The notes under the pieces: generated by a model | What the model saw: the letters and a program-made list of their open reading frames with translations, nothing else | The model's database searches: none | Told to the model about the DNA's origin: nothing | Shown: positions 58,068 through 62,264 of the stretch, piece after piece | Layout: every line of letters starts with the position of its first letter | Numbering within the stretch: position 1 is the stretch's first letter | Program-made: the position numbers and the translations under genes | Source of the DNA: an uncultured Eggerthellaceae bacterium | GTDB lineage: Bacteria; Actinomycetota; Coriobacteriia; Coriobacteriales; Eggerthellaceae | Reading direction: 5' to 3' | Assembly (NCBI GenBank): GCA_958454405.1 | Contig: CAUEBO010000012.1 | Span: 1-62,264 of the forward strand | Length of the DNA stretch: 62,264 nt

Positions 58068-59648
58068 ATGGTAGTATCGATCGCATCGGAGCTGCAGGGA
58101 GGGGTGTCGGTGCGGGCCGCTGCGCGAACAACGTCGCCGGGTATGGTTTTGGCATGGGCTGGATACGTCCTGTATTCCGTGTACGTGTGCACGACGTTCG
58201 TTTCCCCCACCACCATCTCCTCGGTGGTCGAGATCGGGTATCTGCCCAAGGCGCTGTACCTGTTCTTCATCATCTTCGGGCGCATGATCGGCCTCGCCGC
58301 CATGGCCGTGTTCCTCGCGCGCCGCAAAAGCAACCCTCCGCTGGCGGCTTCGGTGGCGGCCTCGGCCGCCTGCGCGGTCGTGGGATTCGCCATCATGGCC
58401 ATCGTGTTCCAGCTCACCTCGGTGGCGGCCATCGACGCGCTCCTTCCCTGGTTCTTCGCAAGCGGCGTGTGGATCGGGCTGGGCGATGCGTTCGCCATCG
58501 TGCTGTGGTTCACGTACGTGAGCTCGCTTCCCATACGGCCGATATACGTGTTCCTCGTGGGGGCCGCGGTGGCCAGCGCCGTGCTCTACATCGCCATCAC
58601 GTTCCTGCCCGCGCCGTTGCCGTGGATCGTGGCGGTCGCTTCGTTCTTCGGGGCGCTCGCCTGCTGCGCCTGGGCGCTCAAGGGACGGGGGCGCGCGCCC
58701 GGCGCCGTGAGCGCGCCCGCCGACCGCCGGGCGTTCCGAAGGCTCGGGCGGCCGCTCGTCGGGGTGGCGCTCATGGCGTTCATGGCGGGATTGATGATGA
58801 ACGTGGCGGGGCAGGAGAAGATCTCGCTCGAGACGTACCAGTGGACGGCGTTCGTCATCATGTTCACCTTGAACGGCATCCTGCTGCTGCCCGCCCTGTT
58901 GGCGCCGCGCGCATTCAAGGTGCCGCGGCTGTACAAGTTCATCCTGCCCCTGTCGGCGTTGGGCTTTCTGCTGCTGCCGCTGGTATGGGACGCCATCGGC
59001 CGCGGCATGGTCAACTCGTTCGTGCAGGTGGGCTTCACGTTCACCAACGTGATCTTCTACTGCCTCATCGCCGAGGAGTACCGCGCCGATCAGGCGAGCC
59101 CGCTCAAGACGTTCTGCATCATGCAGCTCGTGGTGATGGCCGCGAATTTCGCGGGGCTGTTCCTCGCGTTCTTCTGCATCGGGTATTTGGAGCCGGGCGA
59201 CATCGCGCTCACCATCATCGCGCTGCTGGCCGTCTACCTCATCCTCATCGTCACGTTGCTGCTGTTCAAGGACAAGAGCCTGGCGGGCGAAGAGCGTGGT
59301 TTGGCGGACGGGGACCGCGCGGAAGGCATCGGCCGCCGGTCCGAAGGCGAAGGGGCCGGAGGGGGCGAAGACGGGACGCGCGGCGCGCAGCGTGCCGCAT
59401 CCGACGAGCGCGGCGAGGCGCTTGTCGAGCGGGCGAGCCTGTCGGCACGCGAGCGGGAGGTGCTCGACCATCTTCGGCAGGGCCGCGCGCCGAAGACCAT
59501 CGCCAAGCTCCTGTTCGTCTCGGAGAACACGGTTCGCTTCCATATCCGCAACATCTACCAGAAGTTCGACGTGCATTCCCGCACGGAGCTCATGGAGCTG
59601 TTCGACGAAGAGCTCGGCGCGTGCCGCTGCGATCCTCGGGACCGCTGA
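58068..59648 (+). CDS. LuxR-family regulator with multi-pass membrane N-terminus, second copy
   Basis: A 526-residue protein. About twelve hydrophobic segments occupy residues 25-405; a charged, low-complexity linker (about 410-450) joins a LuxR helix-turn-helix (LSAREREVLDHLRQGRAPKT, VSENTVRFHIRNIYQKFDV). It has the same architecture as the protein at 23428-24987. The start overlaps a strong GGAGGAGG ribosome site that is very close to the ATG. It is divergent from the Tat flavoprotein, which it probably regulates. Confidence 0.91.
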   Translation: MVVSIASELQGGVSVRAAARTTSPGMVLAWAGYVLYSVYVCTTFVSPTTISSVVEIGYLPKALYLFFIIFGRMIGLAAMAVFLARRKSNPPLAASVAASAACAVVGFAIMAIVFQLTSVAAIDALLPWFFASGVWIGLGDAFAIVLWFTYVSSLPIRPIYVFLVGAAVASAVLYIAITFLPAPLPWIVAVASFFGALACCAWALKGRGRAPGAVSAPADRRAFRRLGRPLVGVALMAFMAGLMMNVAGQEKISLETYQWTAFVIMFTLNGILLLPALLAPRAFKVPRLYKFILPLSALGFLLLPLVWDAIGRGMVNSFVQVGFTFTNVIFYCLIAEEYRADQASPLKTFCIMQLVVMAANFAGLFLAFFCIGYLEPGDIALTIIALLAVYLILIVTLLLFKDKSLAGEERGLADGDRAEGIGRRSEGEGAGGGEDGTRGAQRAASDERGEALVERASLSAREREVLDHLRQGRAPKTIAKLLFVSENTVRFHIRNIYQKFDVHSRTELMELFDEELGACRCDPRDR

Positions 59649-59700
59649 GCGCGCCTCCAGCCGCATCGGCGCGGCGGCTTGAAGGATCCCTTGGATGACG

Positions 59701-59737
59701 AAGGCCCGCCCATCGCGGCGGGCGATGGGCGGGCCTT
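59701..59737. terminator. Bidirectional terminator between LuxR and pyridoxal kinase genes
   Basis: A 16-bp perfect stem, AAGGCCCGCCCATCGC (59701-59716) with its complement at 59722-59737, and a 5-base loop, between convergent genes. It is followed by TCGAAACC on the plus strand. Confidence 0.88.
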
Positions 59738-59762
59738 TCGAAACCGTTGGACGGAAGGGGCC

Positions 59763-60641
59763 CTACAGCAGCTCGCACACCTTGCCCAGCAGGGGCTCGA
59801 AGCTCACGCCCCGCGCCTGGAACTCGGGCTGCTGGGCGCTCACGATCATGGCGTCGTGCACGAAGTCGCCGGCGAAGCGCACGGCCTCTTCCAGCGAGCG
59901 GCCCGCCATGACGGCGGCCAACAGGCACGATGCGTACAAGTCGCCCGTGCCGTGCAGCATGTAGGGCAAATACTCGTTGTGCACCTCCACGGTTTCCATG
60001 TCCGCTCCGCCCACGAAGTTGCGGATGCACGTCTCGCCCTCGCGCTGGATGCCCTTCAGCACCACGTGCTTCGCGCCTTTGGCCACCAGGGCGTCCACCA
60101 GGCGGTGCGCCTCCTCGTCGGAGATATCGGTGCCGCCCCAGTCCTCGCCGATGGGCTCGCCCAAGATGATGGCGGCCTCGGTCAGGTTCGGCGTGAGGAT
60201 GTCGGCTCCGCAGGCCAGCTCGGCCATGGCGTCGCAGAGTTCGGGGGTGTAGGTGGGGTACACCTTGCCGTGGTCGGCCATCACCGGGTCCACCACGCGC
60301 AGCGCGGCGGGGTACAGGGCGTACAGATCGCGGATGCGCTCCACCTGTTCGGGCGCACCCAAGAAGCCCGAGTACACCGCGTCGATCTCCACGCCGATGT
60401 TCTTCCACGCCGCCAGGTAGTCGGCCAGCATGTCGGTGGTGTCGTGCATGTACCAGCCGGGAAACGCCGTATGCGACGAGAACAGGCCGGTGGGCACGGG
60501 GCACACGTCGCAGCCGGCGGCCGAGAGCACGGGGATGGCCACGCCCAGCGAGCACTTGCCGTAGCCGCACAGGTCGTGCACGGCGGCCACGCGGGGGATG
60601 TAGGCGCCTTCGCGGCGGTACAGGTTGGTCTCGGCGTTCAT
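59763..60641 (-). CDS. Pyridoxal/pyridoxamine kinase
   Basis: A 292-residue ribokinase-fold enzyme that phosphorylates vitamin B6 vitamers to PLP precursors. It shows VAAVHDLCGYGKCSLGVAIPVLS (the PdxY/PdxK opening), PTGLFSSHTAFPGW for substrate binding, VVDPVMADHGKVY, TPNLTEAAIIL, and a HGTGDLYASCLLA segment where the catalytic Asp lies. A strict pdxK or pdxY assignment is not safe. The ATG at 60641 with AAAGGA is preferred; the open frame farther upstream has no family similarity. Confidence 0.92.
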   Translation of the reverse strand: MNAETNLYRREGAYIPRVAAVHDLCGYGKCSLGVAIPVLSAAGCDVCPVPTGLFSSHTAFPGWYMHDTTDMLADYLAAWKNIGVEIDAVYSGFLGAPEQVERIRDLYALYPAALRVVDPVMADHGKVYPTYTPELCDAMAELACGADILTPNLTEAAIILGEPIGEDWGGTDISDEEAHRLVDALVAKGAKHVVLKGIQREGETCIRNFVGGADMETVEVHNEYLPYMLHGTGDLYASCLLAAVMAGRSLEEAVRFAGDFVHDAMIVSAQQPEFQARGVSFEPLLGKVCELL

Positions 60642-60761
60642 AGACGACGTTCCTTTCTCTTGGATCATTCGCTCGCGTCGGGTTCGGCGCTTTGCGCTGC
60701 AGGATGCTCGGTCGTGCGCTCGCGCGCGGTGGACGATGCGGCGAATGCCAATGATCGCGCA

Positions 60762-60777
60762 CGGAGCGGCCGCTCCG
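60762..60777. terminator. Perfect 16-bp palindrome downstream of the small membrane protein gene
   Basis: CGGAGCGGCCGCTCCG reads the same on both strands. It lies between the stop at 60887 and the pyridoxal kinase start on the same strand. As an uninterrupted palindrome it has a tight hairpin; a termination or operator role is uncertain. Confidence 0.35.
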
Positions 60778-60886
60778 CGGTTCGGTTGGCGCTTTGAAAA
60801 CAGGTTGTCAAGCGGGCGCGCCTGGTCGGCGGGGACGGGGCGCCTGCCCAAGGCGGCGGATCGCGCCGCGTCTGGCGGCCGGGGCC

Positions 60887-61081
60887 TTACTCGTCCTTCT
60901 CGTCGTCATCGTCGAAGAACGACCAATCGTCTTCGTCGGGCTCGCGATCGACGAACGTCTTGCGCGTGCGGCGCTCCATGATGACGCATGCGATCAAGCT
61001 TGCCACGATTCCGATGCCCACGAGGCATCCGAGCCCGGCGTACGTCTCGAATATAAAGTGGTACACTGCACCAAAATCCAT
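60887..61081 (-). CDS. Small single-pass membrane protein
   Basis: A 64-residue protein. One hydrophobic segment (YAGLGCLVGIGIVASLIACVIM) is followed by RRTRKTF and a strongly acidic tail with DEDDWSFFDDDDEKDE. The ATG has GAGGT five bases before it. I do not recognise a family. The charged tail suggests a protein-interaction role in the cytoplasm. It is divergent from the sensor gene at 61226. Confidence 0.7.
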   Translation of the reverse strand: MDFGAVYHFIFETYAGLGCLVGIGIVASLIACVIMERRTRKTFVDREPDEDDWSFFDDDDEKDE

Positions 61082-61225
61082 GGTTACCTCGATATTCTAT
61101 GGTCCGATCCGGCGCGGGCCGCGCGGACGGCTATCCTTGTTGCGCTAGAGTATACTATGCCGGATCGATTCCGCCACGGAGCGGTTGGGTAATTCCTTTA
61201 TTTACGCATTGGAGAGGAGATGGGC

Positions 61226-62264
61226 ATGTGCGCTGTGAGCAGGGACAGGCGGGGTCGCTATGCGGCCGGCGCGGCAGTGGCCATCGCATGCATCGCGCTC
61301 GGCGTCTGCGTCGTGCTCGCGCTCACCCGGTTCATCGACCACAAGCTCAACGAGAGCGCCGAGAACCAAGTGATCGCCTTCACGGAACAGGCGGCCTCGA
61401 ACATCTCCGATCGCATGTTCATGGTGCAGAACGCCGTCGGCGCGTTCACGGTGCAGTCGTCCGACCCGGCCGATCTCGTTCCGGCCCTCAGCGCGCTCAG
61501 GGAGCGGCATGGGTTCTCCCACGCCGCCGCCGCCGGCATGGACGGCACGGGCTTCCTCGACGACGGCTCGCCGTTTTCCACGGGCGATCTCGTGCAGCAG
61601 GAGACCGCTCTGTCGCAGCAGGTGGCGTCGTATTCCGATACGTTCGTGAACGACGAGGGCGTGCGCGTGCGGCTGGCCCAGGAGCCGCTGTACCTTGACG
61701 GCGCCCTGGTGGGCGCGCTGTACGTGCAGATTCCGCTCGACCTGTTCACGATGCCCGCCGATCTGGACATGTTCGACGGGCGCGGGTACTTCATGCTGTT
61801 CGAGGCGAAGACGGGGGAGATCCTGGTCGAGCCCGGCGAAGAGACCAAAACGCCCATCTCGGGCAGCATGACGCTGTACGAATTCCTTGACGAAGCGGCT
61901 CGCTACGAAGCTCCCACCGCGTTCGATTCGTCGGACGAGGCTGGCGCCGCGCTGCTTGCGGTGCAGGCGCAGCAGGGGTGCGACATGGATGGGCTGAAGG
62001 GCTCCGTCGCCCAGGGGCGCACCGGGCTGACGACGGCGGTGGTGGACGGCAAGGCCAGCTACGTCTGCGTCGCCCCCGTGGGGTCGGGGCGGTGGTACGC
62101 GTGCGGCGTGGTGCCGATGCAGAACGTGCGCGCCGAAGCCTCCATCGTCACGACGACGCTCCTGGTCATGGTCTTCATCATGTTCGCCTGCCTTCTGGTG
62201 GCCAGCTTCCTGGTGGTGTCGACGTATCGCAAGCGCATACGCGAGCGGCACGTGGCCATGATGT
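61226..62264 (+). CDS. Membrane sensor protein with Cache-like extracytoplasmic domain, cut by the window edge
   Basis: At least 346 residues, open at the right edge. An N-terminal membrane segment (AAVAIACIALGVCVVLALT) is followed by an extracytoplasmic domain of about 270 residues and a second membrane segment (TTTLLVMVFIMFACLLVASFLVV), then a basic cytoplasmic start (YRKRIRERHVAMM). Wording such as GYFMLFEAKTGEILVEPGEE resembles the Cache domain of the EAL protein at 49796-52147, so an effector of GGDEF, EAL or kinase type probably lies beyond the edge. ATG at 61226 has AGGAG six bases away and is preferred to the ATG two codons upstream. TATACT at 61151 may be its -10 element. Confidence 0.8.
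   Translation, partial: MCAVSRDRRGRYAAGAAVAIACIALGVCVVLALTRFIDHKLNESAENQVIAFTEQAASNISDRMFMVQNAVGAFTVQSSDPADLVPALSALRERHGFSHAAAAGMDGTGFLDDGSPFSTGDLVQQETALSQQVASYSDTFVNDEGVRVRLAQEPLYLDGALVGALYVQIPLDLFTMPADLDMFDGRGYFMLFEAKTGEILVEPGEETKTPISGSMTLYEFLDEAARYEAPTAFDSSDEAGAALLAVQAQQGCDMDGLKGSVAQGRTGLTTAVVDGKASYVCVAPVGSGRWYACGVVPMQNVRAEASIVTTTLLVMVFIMFACLLVASFLVVSTYRKRIRERHVAMM

Noticed and set aside
1..62264. CRISPR array, insertion sequence or complete prophage
   Set aside because: I saw no series of regularly spaced repeats, no transposase with its terminal repeats, and no phage structural genes anywhere in the window.

Overview
The window comes from a high-GC actinobacterium of the Coriobacteriia, most likely Eggerthellaceae (Eggerthella or Gordonibacter type). 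This placement is inferred from gene content alone: a Tat-exported molybdopterin oxidoreductase operon, two Tat-lipoprotein flavoproteins each beside a LuxR-type regulator with a multi-pass membrane N-terminus, a TraX-family protein, a MurT-GatD fusion, and the actinobacterial fhaA-fhaB-pstP-rodA-pbpA-pknB order. The last cluster, together with a perfect 16-bp ParB site (parS) at 16295-16310, suggests an origin-proximal part of the chromosome.

Layout. 1-5801 (minus): growth and division signalling operon fhaA, fhaB, pstP and a single-gene fusion of a FtsW/RodA SEDS polymerase with a class B penicillin-binding protein, followed by the first 13 codons of a probable PknB kinase. 6168-12291 (minus): TorD-type chaperone, NrfD-type anchor, four-cluster ferredoxin and Moco catalytic subunit, preceded by a TetR gene with a well-formed promoter and operator. 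12420-21747: DMT exporter, UbiB-like kinase, encapsulin plus encapsulated ferritin, a TVP38 protein, a two-component system, a universal stress protein and a tocopherol-cyclase-like protein. 21904-26875: a degenerate HsdS-HsdM fusion, a membrane LuxR regulator and a Tat flavoprotein.

27149-32783 is the accessory region. An intact tRNA-Thr is followed 4179 bp later by a second copy of its 3' end (47-bp direct repeat). Between them lie a wrecked tyrosine integrase, two excisionase-like HTH proteins, a DUF4238 protein and an AT-rich TIR-domain protein. Just beyond are three XRE regulators, two of them paralogous with a shared operator, and a Lar-like zinc-ribbon protein.

33066-41122 returns to envelope functions: an ArsB/NhaD transporter, a polysaccharide deacetylase, the MurT-GatD lipid II amidation enzyme, an LCP ligase and TraX. 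41205-48617 holds a CPBP protease, then a compact cluster of a free-standing NRPS adenylation domain (predicted lysine-like code), a GNAT and an esterase, then an ArsR-type regulator and an ABC exporter, and a DinJ/YafQ toxin-antitoxin pair sharing an inverted-repeat-rich promoter region with the exporter. 48871-62264: tRNA-Leu, flavodoxin, an EAL phosphodiesterase, a membrane Ser/Thr kinase, an SDR, a second Tat flavoprotein with its LuxR regulator, pyridoxal kinase, a small membrane protein, and the start of another membrane sensor running off the right edge.

Most intergenic gaps carry strong hairpin terminators. Gene ends and starts were judged by reading frame, Shine-Dalgarno spacing and motif placement. 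No similarity search was run, so family names rest on motif recognition.
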